Shown here in pieces: positions 55,475 to 64,000 of a DNA stretch of 64,000 nt. The notes under the pieces were generated by a model. It did not search any database. It was not told the origin of the DNA and worked only from the letters and a program-made list of their open reading frames with translations. Every line of letters begins with the position of its first letter. Position 1 is the stretch's first letter. This DNA is from Vibrio gelatinilyticus. GTDB taxonomy: Bacteria > Pseudomonadota > Gammaproteobacteria > Enterobacterales > Vibrionaceae. Location: the NCBI RefSeq assembly GCF_022836845.1, contig NZ_JAJNNZ010000020.1:1-64000 (forward strand), in the 5' to 3' direction. The translations under genes and the position numbers were made by a program.

Positions 55475-56887
55475 ATGATCAAATTTGGAACAGGTGGTTG
55501 GCGTGCCTTCATTGGTGAAGAGTTCACCAAAGACAACGTCAAGTTCGTTGCTCAAGCCGTGGCAAACATTATCAATGATGAAAACGTCGCTGATAAAGGC
55601 TTTGTCATTGGCTATGACCGACGTTTTCTTTCCGATAAAGCAGGACGCTGGTTTGCAGAAGTACTCGCAGCGAACCACATCCCAGTAAGCTTTATCAATA
55701 AATTCGTGCCAACGCCAATTGTCATGTTTAAGGCCAAAGAGATGGGCTGTGCCTACTCAGCCTGCATTACAGCGTCGCATAACCCAGCTGATTACAATGG
55801 CGTAAAGGTCTTCATCGAAGGTGGGCGAGATGCAGACGAAATCATCACAGAGAAGATCGAAACTCAAATCGAAAAGATGGTCGCCTACGATGTCAAAAGT
55901 CTTGACTATGACCTCGGCGTAGACAGTGGGGCAATTGTCGAGATCAACCCTATGAACGAGTTTGTCGATTCGATTATCGATCTTGTCGATATTGAAGCCA
56001 TTAAAAAAGCTAACCTTAGAGTGCTCATCGACCCTATGTTTGGCGTCGCCAAGAACGCATTGCAGACGGTTCTGATCAATGGTCGTTGCGATGTTGATGT
56101 TATTAATGATGGCAAAAACCCAGATTTTGGTGGATTGATGCCCTCGCCTAACGCGGCGACACTTTATCGACTCAAACACCTCGTTGCCGCAGAAGGCTAC
56201 GACATCGGCATTGGTACCGATGGTGATGCCGACCGTTTGGGTATAATTGATGAGAAGGGTGACTTCATTCATCCAAACGAAGTGCTAATGCTACTCTACT
56301 ATTACCTGCTCGAGTACAAAGGCTGGACGGGTTCGGTAGTGCGTAACATTGCCACGACTCATACCCTTGATAAGATCGCTCAAGACTATGGTCAAAAGAG
56401 CTTTGAGGTTCCTGTAGGCTTTAAGCACATCAGTGCCCAAATGGAGGCAGATGACTCACTGATCGGTGGCGAAAGCTCCGGTGGATTAACCATTCGCGGC
56501 CACATCAAAGGTAAGGATGGCGTGTTTGCGTCGAGCTTATTGGTCGAAATGCTCAGTGTCACCAACAAAAAGCTCTCAGAGTTACTTGACGAGATCTATG
56601 GTCGTTATGGTTACGCCTATACTGCCGAAGGTGATTGCACCTTCAAAGCATCACAAAAAGATAGCTTGTACCACAAACTGTATATCGAAAAGCTACTGCC
56701 TGATTTTGAAGATGAAATTGACAAAGTCAGCTACGCTGATGGCGCAAAAGTGTACTTCAAAAATGGTGGCTGGATCATTGCTCGCTTCTCGGGGACTGAG
56801 CCCTTGCTACGCATTTTCTGTGAAATGGAAAATAAAGAGCATGCCGAATATGTTCTTCGACAGATGAAAGACTTCTTGTCCTTGTAG
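55475..56887 (+). CDS. Phosphohexose mutase, probable GlcNAc-1-P to GlcNAc-6-P mutase
   Basis: 470 residues of the alpha-D-phosphohexomutase superfamily. Phospho-Ser101 stands in CITASHNPADYNG. The metal loop is GTDGDADRLGI, sugar-binding GGESSGG, and the C-terminal phosphate loop is RFSGTEPLLRIF. As the last gene of the chitin operon it would convert the GlcNAc-1-phosphate from ChbP to GlcNAc-6-phosphate for NagA/NagB. Specificity is inferred from context; related proteins are annotated phosphomannomutase or phosphoglucomutase. Confidence 0.88.
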   Translation: MIKFGTGGWRAFIGEEFTKDNVKFVAQAVANIINDENVADKGFVIGYDRRFLSDKAGRWFAEVLAANHIPVSFINKFVPTPIVMFKAKEMGCAYSACITASHNPADYNGVKVFIEGGRDADEIITEKIETQIEKMVAYDVKSLDYDLGVDSGAIVEINPMNEFVDSIIDLVDIEAIKKANLRVLIDPMFGVAKNALQTVLINGRCDVDVINDGKNPDFGGLMPSPNAATLYRLKHLVAAEGYDIGIGTDGDADRLGIIDEKGDFIHPNEVLMLLYYYLLEYKGWTGSVVRNIATTHTLDKIAQDYGQKSFEVPVGFKHISAQMEADDSLIGGESSGGLTIRGHIKGKDGVFASSLLVEMLSVTNKKLSELLDEIYGRYGYAYTAEGDCTFKASQKDSLYHKLYIEKLLPDFEDEIDKVSYADGAKVYFKNGGWIIARFSGTEPLLRIFCEMENKEHAEYVLRQMKDFLSL

Positions 56888-56953
56888 TCTCTGTACCTTA
56901 CCACTTTGCGTTCCCTAGATGCGCAAAGTAACCCTATAGGTGAAGAACATTTT

Positions 56954-56980
56954 GCCCGGTGGTTATCACCGGGCTTTTTT
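56954..56980 (+). terminator. Chitin operon terminator
   Basis: GCCCGGTG-GTTAT-CACCGGGC followed by six T. Confidence 0.92.
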
Positions 56981-57005
56981 CTACTCGCTAATCGGGTAAT
57001 AGTAC

Positions 57006-58037
57006 TCAACGAAAGGCGACAATGCCCTGAGATTCAACATGGACTGCAACAGCTTGGCCAACACTCAAAGCTTCAGCTGCCGATGCAGTGACTTTATTTC
57101 CGTCAATTTCGATAATATAGCGACAGTGATCTCCCATAAATTGCTGCTCTAATATGGAGATACTGCTGCCTTCAGATGCGCTTAACTGCACATGTTGAGG
57201 CCTGAGTAGCAACTGACATTGAGCGCCATCATCGATTAATGTGCATGACGTGGCGGCAATCTCGCCAATCACTGTTTGGAACAGAGAATTGGAAACGTGT
57301 GTGGCAGGCAAATAACTACCACCACCGAGAAAGTCTGCAACGAAGCGACTTGAAGGGCAAAAATAGAGTTCTGCCGCGGTTCCGTATTGCTCAATAACCC
57401 CGTCATTCATTACTGCCATTTTATCAGCAAACGCAAAAGCTTCTTCTCGGCTGTGGGTCACGAAAATCGCCGTCACACCTTGCTTCTTAAAGATATTGCG
57501 AATTTCTCGAATCAGTTCATGACGAACCTGAGTATCTATATTGGAAAAAGGTTCATCAAGTAGCAGTAGGTCGGGTTTATAGGCGAGGCTACGTGCTATC
57601 GCCACTCGCTGTTGTTGACCTCCTGAGAGCTGATGAGGATAGCGTTCTTTAAATTGTTGCAGGTGAACCAAAGACAACATTTCGTCAACCACAGCATCCT
57701 GTTGTAATTTCGATTGCTCACGTAATCCAAATGCGACATTTTCAGCCACAGTGAGATGCGGAAACAATGCGTAATCTTGAAAAATCATTCCAATATTACG
57801 CTGCTCTGGTGGTAGCCAAACATCGCCATTATCGATAACATTATTATTGAGTTTCATAACCCCTTTGGATAGCGGCATCAACCCCGCAACCGCCTTGAGT
57901 AGCGTGGTTTTCCCGCAACCACTGGCTCCCAATAAACACACTATTTCACCCTGACGAACTTGCAAAGACAACGACTCTAATATCGTTTGTGAGTCGTATT
58001 GGCAGGAGAGATTTTCAATAGACAGTGCAATGCTCAT
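57006..58037 (-). CDS. fbpC: Ferric iron ABC transporter ATPase FbpC
   Basis: 343 residues. Walker A GASGCGKTT, signature LSGGQQQRVAIARSLA, Walker B LLLLDEPFSNID, His switch FVTHSREEA. A C-terminal TOBE-like domain covers about 240-343. It energises FbpB. The ATG overlaps the fbpB stop by one base. Confidence 0.92.
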   Translation of the reverse strand: MSIALSIENLSCQYDSQTILESLSLQVRQGEIVCLLGASGCGKTTLLKAVAGLMPLSKGVMKLNNNVIDNGDVWLPPEQRNIGMIFQDYALFPHLTVAENVAFGLREQSKLQQDAVVDEMLSLVHLQQFKERYPHQLSGGQQQRVAIARSLAYKPDLLLLDEPFSNIDTQVRHELIREIRNIFKKQGVTAIFVTHSREEAFAFADKMAVMNDGVIEQYGTAAELYFCPSSRFVADFLGGGSYLPATHVSNSLFQTVIGEIAATSCTLIDDGAQCQLLLRPQHVQLSASEGSSISILEQQFMGDHCRYIIEIDGNKVTASAAEALSVGQAVAVHVESQGIVAFR

Positions 58038-59662
58038 TAGTGGTTTTGCTCCAAAGAACGGTTGATAACAATGAGTGGTATTAGGCCAACAAGGACTAAA
58101 AGTACCGCAGGCATAGCGGCAAGTTCAAGTTGCTCATCAGAGGCAAAATTGAAGACATAAGTAGCCAAAGTTTCAAAATTAAAAGGCCGCAACAGCAAGG
58201 CTGCATTTAACTCTTTCATCGATTCGATAAACACTAACAATCCCGCAATTAACACACCACGTTTAATCAATGGAAGATGTACACGGCGTAGCATCTGATT
58301 GTTCTTACATCCCATAGTACGCGCGGCCATATCTAATGAAGGAGACACTTTGCTTAGGCTGGTTTCAATACTACCAATGGCCACGGCAGAAAAGCGAACC
58401 ACCAACGCAAAAATCAGTGCAAACATCGAACCAGAGAAAATCAGCCCTGGTCGCTGCCAATCCATCCACTTAGCAAAGTCGTTAATCCCATGATCCAAAA
58501 ACAACACCGGAACCATAACACCTATGGCCAATACGGTTCCCGGAACCGCATAACCAAGTGAAGATAATCGCATAAATACAACACTGGTATGGTTGGGAGC
58601 TAGGCGTCGATAGAAGTTCACCACTAGAGCAATTACAACACCGATAACAGCAGCAATCATAGAAACCTGTAAGCTGTTGAATGCATACATACGAAACTCT
58701 TCCGTCCAGCTTTGTGAAAAGTACTTATAAGCATAAATAATCAACTGGCCTAGAGGAAAAATAAACGCGATCGAAACCAACCCCCAACACCACATCACCG
58801 CGAGCCATTTTTTCCAGCCACTTAAATGGTAACGAAAGTCTTCATGGCTATTGTATTGGCTTTGGAATAACTTCTGTTTTCGGCGGCTATAACGCTCAGC
58901 ACCAAGTAAGAATACAATCACTAACATCATGATGGCTGAGATTTTTGCCGCAGCACTTAAGCTTGAATAGCCTAGCCACGTATCATAAACGGCGGTGGTT
59001 AGCGTATTCACCGCAAAGTAGCTGACGGTACCAAAATCGCCAATGGTTTCCATTGCCACTAAAGACAGTCCAACCGCAATAGACGGCCTGACCAGCGGCA
59101 GAGAGATACGCCTAAAACTTTCCCAGGGAGAACATTTAAGAAGCCTTGCGGACTGCAGTAAGGAAACGTTTTGCTCCATGAACGCTGCTCGGCAAAGCAA
59201 ATAGACGTACGGGTACAACACCAAAGACAGAACTGCAATGGCGCCGCCTAAGGTGCGGATATCAGGGAACCAATACTCACCAGGCAGCAGCGAAAATGTC
59301 TCTCGCAGCCAAATCTGAATTGGCCCGGCAAAATCAAACCAGTCTGTGAATATATAGCCTATGATGTAGCCAGGCATTGCCAATGGCAGCACCAACGCCC
59401 ACTGCAACACTTTTTCACTGGGGATCTTGCACATCGCCATAATCCAAGCGCTCGGCACACCGAGACACAAAGAAACCAACATAACGCCTAGCACTAACAC
59501 CACTGTGTTATAGGTATAAGTCGGCATCACCGTGTTTATTAGGTGTGCAAAAATATCACTGGTTTCACCAAGTGCTGTATAGAAGATCGCCAAAATAGGC
59601 AAAACCAGCAGTAAAGCTAAGGCTCCACTGCTGGTTTTCCAAACAATATTTTTTTCTTTCAT
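58037..59662 (-). CDS. fbpB: Ferric iron ABC transporter permease FbpB
   Basis: 541 residues, a fused double permease with two BPD_transp_1 domains (about 50-260 and 330-530) and about 12 transmembrane helices. EAA-type loops are SARLLKCSPWESFRRISLPL and AARTMGCKNNQMLRRVHLPL. This tandem layout is the norm for FbpB/SfuB. Confidence 0.92.
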   Translation of the reverse strand: MKEKNIVWKTSSGALALLLVLPILAIFYTALGETSDIFAHLINTVMPTYTYNTVVLVLGVMLVSLCLGVPSAWIMAMCKIPSEKVLQWALVLPLAMPGYIIGYIFTDWFDFAGPIQIWLRETFSLLPGEYWFPDIRTLGGAIAVLSLVLYPYVYLLCRAAFMEQNVSLLQSARLLKCSPWESFRRISLPLVRPSIAVGLSLVAMETIGDFGTVSYFAVNTLTTAVYDTWLGYSSLSAAAKISAIMMLVIVFLLGAERYSRRKQKLFQSQYNSHEDFRYHLSGWKKWLAVMWCWGLVSIAFIFPLGQLIIYAYKYFSQSWTEEFRMYAFNSLQVSMIAAVIGVVIALVVNFYRRLAPNHTSVVFMRLSSLGYAVPGTVLAIGVMVPVLFLDHGINDFAKWMDWQRPGLIFSGSMFALIFALVVRFSAVAIGSIETSLSKVSPSLDMAARTMGCKNNQMLRRVHLPLIKRGVLIAGLLVFIESMKELNAALLLRPFNFETLATYVFNFASDEQLELAAMPAVLLVLVGLIPLIVINRSLEQNH

Positions 59663-59745
59663 TGCCTACACATACATCATGCGACCTTACGTCGTAGTGT
59701 ACTTAATAAGAGGATAATAGGGGCATTATACTCCCCTTTTCCCGA

Positions 59746-60759
59746 TTATAGGTCAAACTTAACTTCATCTAACAATTTGATTGCTGTTGTGTGGTAACCC
59801 GCAATATCGTCAAGTGACACATCATCCGCTTTAAAGTCGCCCCATGATGCCACTAACTCAGAACGCTTGACGCCTTCTTTTACTGGGTACTCATAGTTAA
59901 CTTCGGCATACATTTGCTGTGCTTTTTCGCCAGTCAAAAACTCCATAAGCTTTAATGCATTGTCTTTGTTTGGCGAATATTTAGCCATTGCCATACCACT
60001 CACATTAACATGGGTACCTTCAGTTTTCTGATTTGGGAAGTTGATATAAACCGCATCAGCCCATGCTTTTTGGTCTTTGTCATTCACCATTTTGCCTAGG
60101 TAGTAGCTGTTACCCAGAGAAACGTCACAAAGACCTTCGCGAATTGCCTTAACTTGAGCACGGTCGTTACCTTGCGGCTTGCGAGCTAGGTTTGCTTTAA
60201 CACCTTCTAGCCATGTTTTAGTTTCCGCTTCGCCGTGATGCGCGATCATAGAAGAAACAAGAGAAACGTTGTAAGGGTGCTTACCGCTGCGCGTACAAAT
60301 TTTGCCTTTGTACTCAGCATTAGTAAGATCGGCGTAGTTAAATTCGTCACCTAGCTTACCTACTCTGTCCTTTGAAGAGTACACATTACGAGTACGCAAC
60401 GTCAGTGCGAACCACTCGTTTTCTTTATCACGGTATTGCGACGGTACATTGCCATTAATCGTTGCACTGTCTACCGCTTGAACAACGTCTTTGTCCGTCA
60501 ACTCAGCTAGACGGCTAATGTCTGTTGTTAGAATAACATCAGCCGGGCTGTACTCGCCTTCTTGAACGAGTTTTTCTGCTAGCCCTTTCTTGGCAAATTT
60601 AACATTAACTTTAATACCCGTCTCTTTAGTAAACTCGTTAAACATTGGTTCAACTAGGAAAGGTTGGCGGTAAGAGTAAACATTGACTTCCTCAGCAGCC
60701 ATAGTCATTGGTGAAACCACACCACATGCGATTGCCGATAGGGCGAGCATTTTTTTCAT
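59746..60759 (-). CDS. fbpA: Periplasmic ferric iron-binding protein FbpA
   Basis: 337 residues. Sec signal to MTMAAEE (cut near residue 21), then a transferrin-like binding fold: EEVNVYSYRQPFLVEPMFNEF and the iron-ligand tyrosines in SLGNSYYLGKM. It carries Fe(III) to FbpBC. It is the first gene of fbpABC, with an 83-bp gap before fbpB that contains only a weak hairpin. A strong promoter and Fur-like site lie upstream. Confidence 0.93.
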   Translation of the reverse strand: MKKMLALSAIACGVVSPMTMAAEEVNVYSYRQPFLVEPMFNEFTKETGIKVNVKFAKKGLAEKLVQEGEYSPADVILTTDISRLAELTDKDVVQAVDSATINGNVPSQYRDKENEWFALTLRTRNVYSSKDRVGKLGDEFNYADLTNAEYKGKICTRSGKHPYNVSLVSSMIAHHGEAETKTWLEGVKANLARKPQGNDRAQVKAIREGLCDVSLGNSYYLGKMVNDKDQKAWADAVYINFPNQKTEGTHVNVSGMAMAKYSPNKDNALKLMEFLTGEKAQQMYAEVNYEYPVKEGVKRSELVASWGDFKADDVSLDDIAGYHTTAIKLLDEVKFDL

Positions 60760-60780
60760 TCTTAAAATTCCTTAATTCGT

Positions 60781-60833
60781 AATGAGAACGTTTATCACTC
60801 GCGTTATTATATTCATCTAGGTTTGGATTACAA
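60781..60833 (-). promoter_or_regulatory. fbpABC promoter with Fur-like box
   Basis: Minus strand TTGTAA (60828-60833), 16 bp, TATAAT (60806-60811). A Fur-like palindrome TGAGAACGTTTATCA (plus strand, 60783-60797) matches the 7-1-7 Fur motif at 11 of 14 positions and lies across the predicted transcription start, where Fur binding would block initiation. Confidence 0.7.
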
Positions 60834-60844
60834 TGATCCAAAAC

Positions 60845-60876
60845 AAAAAAACCTGCCATTGAATGGCAGGTTTTTA
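60845..60876 (-). terminator. amtB terminator
   Basis: CCTGCCATT-GA-ATGGCAGG with A runs and T runs on both sides. On the minus strand it ends glnK-amtB, 33 bp past the amtB stop. Confidence 0.9.
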
Positions 60877-60908
60877 ATTAACCAGATAATTGCTTATCGA
60901 GGCTCACA

Positions 60909-62138
60909 TTATTTCATGCTAACAAACTCAGGATAGGCGCCGATACCACAATCGTGCATGTCCATACCTTCAAGTTCTTCCTCTTCTGTTACACGAATAC
61001 CGATGGTTGCTTTCAACACAGCCCATACCGCTAGACTCGCTGCAAAGACCCAACCGAAGATAACCGCAGCACCAAGTAGCTGTGCACCAAACGTTGCATC
61101 ACCATTACTTAGTGGCACAACCATTACACCGAAGAAACCACAAACACCGTGCACAGAAATCGCGCCCACTGGATCATCAATCTTAAGCTTGTCTAGGCCA
61201 ATGATACTAAATACAACCAAAGCACCGGCAACCGCACCAATTGCTAAAGAGTAAACTGGAGATGGTGACAATGGGTCAGCAGTAATGGCTACAAGACCTG
61301 CTAGTGCACCGTTAAGAATCATTGTTAAGTCCGCTTTACCCCAAGTTGTTTTACACACTAGCATTGCTGCAATCGCACCTGCTGCTGCTGCTGCGTTGGT
61401 GTTAAGGAAGATTTGTCCTACAGCTGTCGCATTCTCAAAGTCAGAAACCATTAATTGAGAACCACCGTTAAAGCCAAACCAACCCAACCAAAGAATAAAG
61501 GTACCTAAAGTTGCCAAAGGCATGTTTGAGCCAGGAATTGGGTGGATTTCACCGTTTTTACCGTATTTACCTTTACGAGCACCAAGCAGTAGTACACCCG
61601 CTAACGCTGCAGCTGCACCAGCCATATGAACGATACCAGAACCTGCAAAGTCACTAAAGCCAGCCTCAGATAGGAAGCCTCCGCCCCATGTCCAGTACCC
61701 TTCCATTGGGTAGATAAACGCTGTTAACGCGACAGAAAACACTAAGAAAGCCCATAACTTCATTCGCTCTGCCACAGCACCAGATACAACAGACATTGCT
61801 GTCGCAACAAATACGACTTGGAAGAAGAAATCTGACTCTAGCGAGTGATCTGCGCCTTCAGCTTGAGTGCCAATTAGTGCACCAAACGAAGGTAGCCAGC
61901 TAGATTCTCCGTTATCAACATACATGATGTGATAACCCACTAGAAGGTAGCAAGTACACGCAATTGCGTATAAACAGAAGTTTTTCGTCAAGATTTCCGT
62001 CGTGTTCTTTGAACGAACAAGACCCGCTTCAAGCATGGCAAAACCTGCTGCCATCCACATCACCAACGCGCCCGAAATGAGGAAGTAAAAGGTGTCTAAC
62101 GCGTATCTTAGTTCACTTACAGTAGTCGCTAATTCCAT
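60909..62138 (-). CDS. amtB: Ammonium transporter AmtB
   Basis: 409 residues with 11-12 transmembrane helices, a trimeric ammonia channel of the inner membrane. The two pore histidines are visible in SGIVHMAGAAAAL and ISVHGVCGFFGVM. The cytoplasmic C-terminal tail (EEEELEGMDMHDCGIGAYPEF) is the GlnK contact region. No long signal peptide is seen, unlike E. coli AmtB. It follows glnK by 18 bp. Confidence 0.96.
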   Translation of the reverse strand: MELATTVSELRYALDTFYFLISGALVMWMAAGFAMLEAGLVRSKNTTEILTKNFCLYAIACTCYLLVGYHIMYVDNGESSWLPSFGALIGTQAEGADHSLESDFFFQVVFVATAMSVVSGAVAERMKLWAFLVFSVALTAFIYPMEGYWTWGGGFLSEAGFSDFAGSGIVHMAGAAAALAGVLLLGARKGKYGKNGEIHPIPGSNMPLATLGTFILWLGWFGFNGGSQLMVSDFENATAVGQIFLNTNAAAAAGAIAAMLVCKTTWGKADLTMILNGALAGLVAITADPLSPSPVYSLAIGAVAGALVVFSIIGLDKLKIDDPVGAISVHGVCGFFGVMVVPLSNGDATFGAQLLGAAVIFGWVFAASLAVWAVLKATIGIRVTEEEELEGMDMHDCGIGAYPEFVSMK

Positions 62139-62156
62139 AATAATATCTCCAATCCC

Positions 62157-62495
62157 TTAAAGTGCTTCTGCGTCCATTTCACCCGTACGGATACGAACGG
62201 CTTGATTCAGGTCGTAGACAAAAATCTTTCCGTCACCAATTTTTCCTGTTTGAGCGGCTTGAGAAATCGCATCGACCACTCGCTCAACGTTATCAGCGTG
62301 AGTCGCAATTTCGAGTTTAACCTTCGGTAGAAAATCGACTTGATATTCGGCACCGCGATACAGCTCTGTGTGACCTTTCTGACGGCCAAATCCTTTGACC
62401 TCAGAAACTGTCATCCCTTCAATACCTACATCAGCAAGTGCTTCTCTTACATCATCCAATTTAAATGGTTTGATAATCGCATTAATTAATTTCAT
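62157..62495 (-). CDS. glnK: Nitrogen regulatory PII protein GlnK
   Basis: 112 residues, a PII trimer. Tyr51 (RGAEYQVDFLPK), the uridylylation site on the T loop, is present, and the B loop TGKIGDGKIF follows. It blocks AmtB when nitrogen is plentiful. Because it is linked to amtB behind a sigma-54 promoter it is GlnK rather than GlnB. Confidence 0.95.
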   Translation of the reverse strand: MKLINAIIKPFKLDDVREALADVGIEGMTVSEVKGFGRQKGHTELYRGAEYQVDFLPKVKLEIATHADNVERVVDAISQAAQTGKIGDGKIFVYDLNQAVRIRTGEMDAEAL

Positions 62496-62540
62496 GGCAT
62501 CCCCTCTGCGCCTAGTATCCCTTTAACAGTTAACTAACAA

Positions 62541-62555
62541 TCAAGGAGCGTGCCA
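62541..62555 (-). promoter_or_regulatory. Sigma-54 promoter of glnK-amtB
   Basis: Minus strand TGGCAC (62550-62555), five bases, TTGA (62541-62544). The -24 element is perfect; the -12 has TTGA where TTGC is usual. Confidence 0.75.
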
Positions 62556-62618
62556 ATTTTTTAACCCATTGTTTATAAAGAACTTATTAATTAATGTTAA
62601 ATAAAATAAAAGCAACCC

Positions 62619-62633
62619 GCACCAAAATGGTGC
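62619..62633 (-). promoter_or_regulatory. NtrC site 1 before glnK
   Basis: GCACC-AAAAT-GGTGC, a perfect match to the NtrC core GCACC-N5-GGTGC, about 95 bp upstream of the predicted start. Confidence 0.85.
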
Positions 62634-62669
62634 GAGCTGCTCACAATAATAATGCATGGATTGATGATG

Positions 62670-62684
62670 GCACTATATAAGTGC
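62670..62684 (-). promoter_or_regulatory. NtrC site 2 before glnK
   Basis: GCACT-ATATA-AGTGC, a perfect palindrome matching the NtrC core at 8 of 10 positions. It is 51 bp from site 1, about five helical turns, so both face the same side. Confidence 0.7.
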
Positions 62685-62706
62685 AAAAGAGTACAAAGCC
62701 CTTTCT

Positions 62707-63081
62707 TTAGCGATTGTGAATGAAGTCATCCCACTGCTGAAGCATGGAAGCAAAATCTTCTATACCCGACTCACTGGTACTTTCACTATCGTAAAGGGCA
62801 AAATCTTCTCCCGAATTGTCTATTGCGTCATAACGTGTTGAATTTTCGTAAATCTGAACTTCAAAATTGTGGAATACCAACGATATTTCAGGGCCTACTT
62901 TGCGAATTTCTTGAGTTGGGTACGCTAGGGATTGCTCGATAAGTTGTTGGACTTCGAGTATTTTTTGGGCATCTGCACCCACATCTTCATGTAACCAACG
63001 AGCCAACACCTCATGGCCCATCTCACACTTAATCAGATACTCTCCGGTTAAGCTGTTTTTAATAAACTCAAATTCCATCAT
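62707..63081 (-). CDS. yacL: YacL family protein (UPF0231)
   Basis: 124 residues. The start MMEFEF, the block CEMGHEVLARWLHEDVG and the acidic C-terminal half ending GIEDFASMLQQW follow E. coli YacL as I remember it. Function unknown; no signal or membrane segment. Either of two adjacent ATG codons (63081 or 63078) may be used. A -10 candidate (TATAAT, 63107-63112 on the minus strand) lies upstream. Confidence 0.85.
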   Translation of the reverse strand: MMEFEFIKNSLTGEYLIKCEMGHEVLARWLHEDVGADAQKILEVQQLIEQSLAYPTQEIRKVGPEISLVFHNFEVQIYENSTRYDAIDNSGEDFALYDSESTSESGIEDFASMLQQWDDFIHNR

Positions 63082-63170
63082 TACGTCTCAATTAGATATC
63101 ACGTCAATTATACCTCATTCGCAAATGGATTCGGGTATACTGGCCACAACTATTCTGCAGGATGGACTCG

Positions 63171-64000
63171 ATGCAATTAAACCCCTTGATCGCTAAACAG
63201 ATTGTCGAGCGTGCGAAAAAAATCCTTCATTGCTCAATTAATGTAATGGATGAGAATGGCGTCATCATTGGTTCAAGCGATACAAGTCGACTTCATCAAA
63301 CCCACGAAGGTGCATTGCTGGTCATCCATGACAATCGCACCATCGAAATTGACGACTCGGTTGCATCAACTCTTGCTGGTGTGAAGCAAGGTATTAATTT
63401 GCCCATTCTGTATGCTGACAATGTAGTTGGCGTAGTCGGTTTATCTGGTGCTCCAGCTGAAGTTAGAAAATACGGTGAACTGGTAAAAATGACCGCTGAG
63501 CTTATCGTCGAGCAAGCGGCAATGATGTCGCAAATACAGTGGAGTAAGCGGCATCGTGAAGAGTTATTACTACAGCTCATTCAAGGCAGTGAGCTCAATG
63601 AAAATCAACTCCTTTCCATTGCTCAACAGCTGGATCTCAACTTAGTTCGACCCAGAGTTGCTGCGATCATCAAAATTATTCCTAAGCCAAATGACACGGT
63701 GACCTTAGAGCATCTCCAAAAGCTCGTTCACCTTCTCGAGCACCCTGAACGCGATAATATCGTTGGCATCGTCTCTGTTTCTCTCAATGAAGTGGTTGTT
63801 CTCCAACCTGTCACGCTTGTCGACAACACCTATGATCATTACCAAGAACGTAAACGAGCCCAAAAGCTACTCAGGCGTATCAAGGCTGCGTGCCATTCAT
63901 CCACCCAAATAGCAATTGGAGAGCACTTTTCTGGTTTGTCAGGGCTGACCAAATCCTACCAAACGGCCAGAGCAACCTTAGACGCCAACCGCTCATTAGA
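63171..64000 (+). CDS. CdaR-type sugar diacid regulator (partial, runs off the right edge)
   Basis: 276 codons are visible with no stop. It starts at the ATG at 63171 with AGGA eight bases before. The N-terminal diacid-recognition domain covers about 1-135: LIAKQIVERAKKILHCSINVMDENGVIIGSSD, GVKQGINLPILYADNVVGVVGLSG, EVRKYGELVKMTAELIVEQA. A GGDEF-like middle segment follows (QLDLNLVRPRVAAIIKII and SGLTKSYQTARATLDAN). The HTH domain would lie outside. CdaR activates glucarate, galactarate and glycerate use in E. coli; the target genes here are beyond the edge. Confidence 0.85.
   Translation, partial: MQLNPLIAKQIVERAKKILHCSINVMDENGVIIGSSDTSRLHQTHEGALLVIHDNRTIEIDDSVASTLAGVKQGINLPILYADNVVGVVGLSGAPAEVRKYGELVKMTAELIVEQAAMMSQIQWSKRHREELLLQLIQGSELNENQLLSIAQQLDLNLVRPRVAAIIKIIPKPNDTVTLEHLQKLVHLLEHPERDNIVGIVSVSLNEVVVLQPVTLVDNTYDHYQERKRAQKLLRRIKAACHSSTQIAIGEHFSGLSGLTKSYQTARATLDANRSL

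Noticed and set aside
55757..56272. 171-codon minus-strand frame inside the mutase gene
   Set aside because: Antisense to the active-site region of a conserved enzyme, no ribosome site and no recognisable domain.

Overview
The window comes from a gamma-proteobacterial chromosome, almost certainly a Vibrio. The gene order clpB-pgeF-rluD / bamD ... chiS / chitin operon ... fbpABC ... glnK-amtB matches, as I remember it, the V. cholerae chromosome 1 stretch around VC0711 to VC0606. The signature genes (chiS, a GH94 chitobiose phosphorylase, the GH9-gspK-GH20 set) are typical of Vibrionaceae. Every large ORF is intact. I see no IS element, prophage, CRISPR array, tRNA gene or complete rRNA gene. 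Only the gene at the right edge is truncated, and the left edge cuts an rRNA operon leader whose 16S gene lies outside.

Layout. 1-366: promoters and leader of an rRNA operon on the minus strand, then the clpB terminator. 367-4726 (minus): clpB with a sigma-32 type promoter, and rluD-pgeF. 4856-9233 (plus): bamD, a MltF-like lytic transglycosylase, raiA with a CRP site, and pheA behind a Phe-rich leader peptide and attenuator. 9281-13006: an OmpA-like lipoprotein, then yjjX converging on slt-trpR. 13345-16166: ettA and an M23 endopeptidase. 16230-18442 (minus): aroF-tyrA with TyrR boxes. 18689-24645: the BtsS/BtsR pyruvate-type two-component system, then peptidoglycan recycling genes (nagZ, anmK, murQ) and a small lipoprotein. 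24646-26483: a CstA/BtsT-family transporter whose upstream region holds three copies of a BtsR-like motif and a CRP site. 26557-38047: tyrS, a MepM-like M23 endopeptidase, an RND efflux pair, erpA, hemL, an AI-2E family permease and rsmC.

38244-56887 is the chitin utilisation region. ChiS is a 1128-residue hybrid sensor with a C-terminal domain known to bind DNA in V. cholerae. It is followed by an 833-bp control region and a ten-gene operon: chitooligosaccharide-binding protein, two permeases, two ATPases, GH9 exo-glucosaminidase, glucosamine kinase, GH20 hexosaminidase, GH94 diacetylchitobiose phosphorylase and a hexosamine phosphate mutase. Together they import (GlcN/GlcNAc)n into the cytoplasm and turn it into hexosamine phosphates.

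57006-60759 (minus) is a Fur-type fbpABC ferric iron transporter. 60909-62495 (minus) is glnK-amtB with a sigma-54 promoter and two NtrC palindromes. Then come yacL and, running off the right edge, a CdaR-type regulator.

The window is mostly well-known core genome. Its interest lies in regulatory DNA. The best leads are the ACCACTTA repeats before cstA, the tandem 16-bp repeats plus SlmA-like and CRP-like sites before the chitin operon, the pheA leader peptide, the hexanucleotide repeat before chiS, and the inverted repeat between erpA and hemL.
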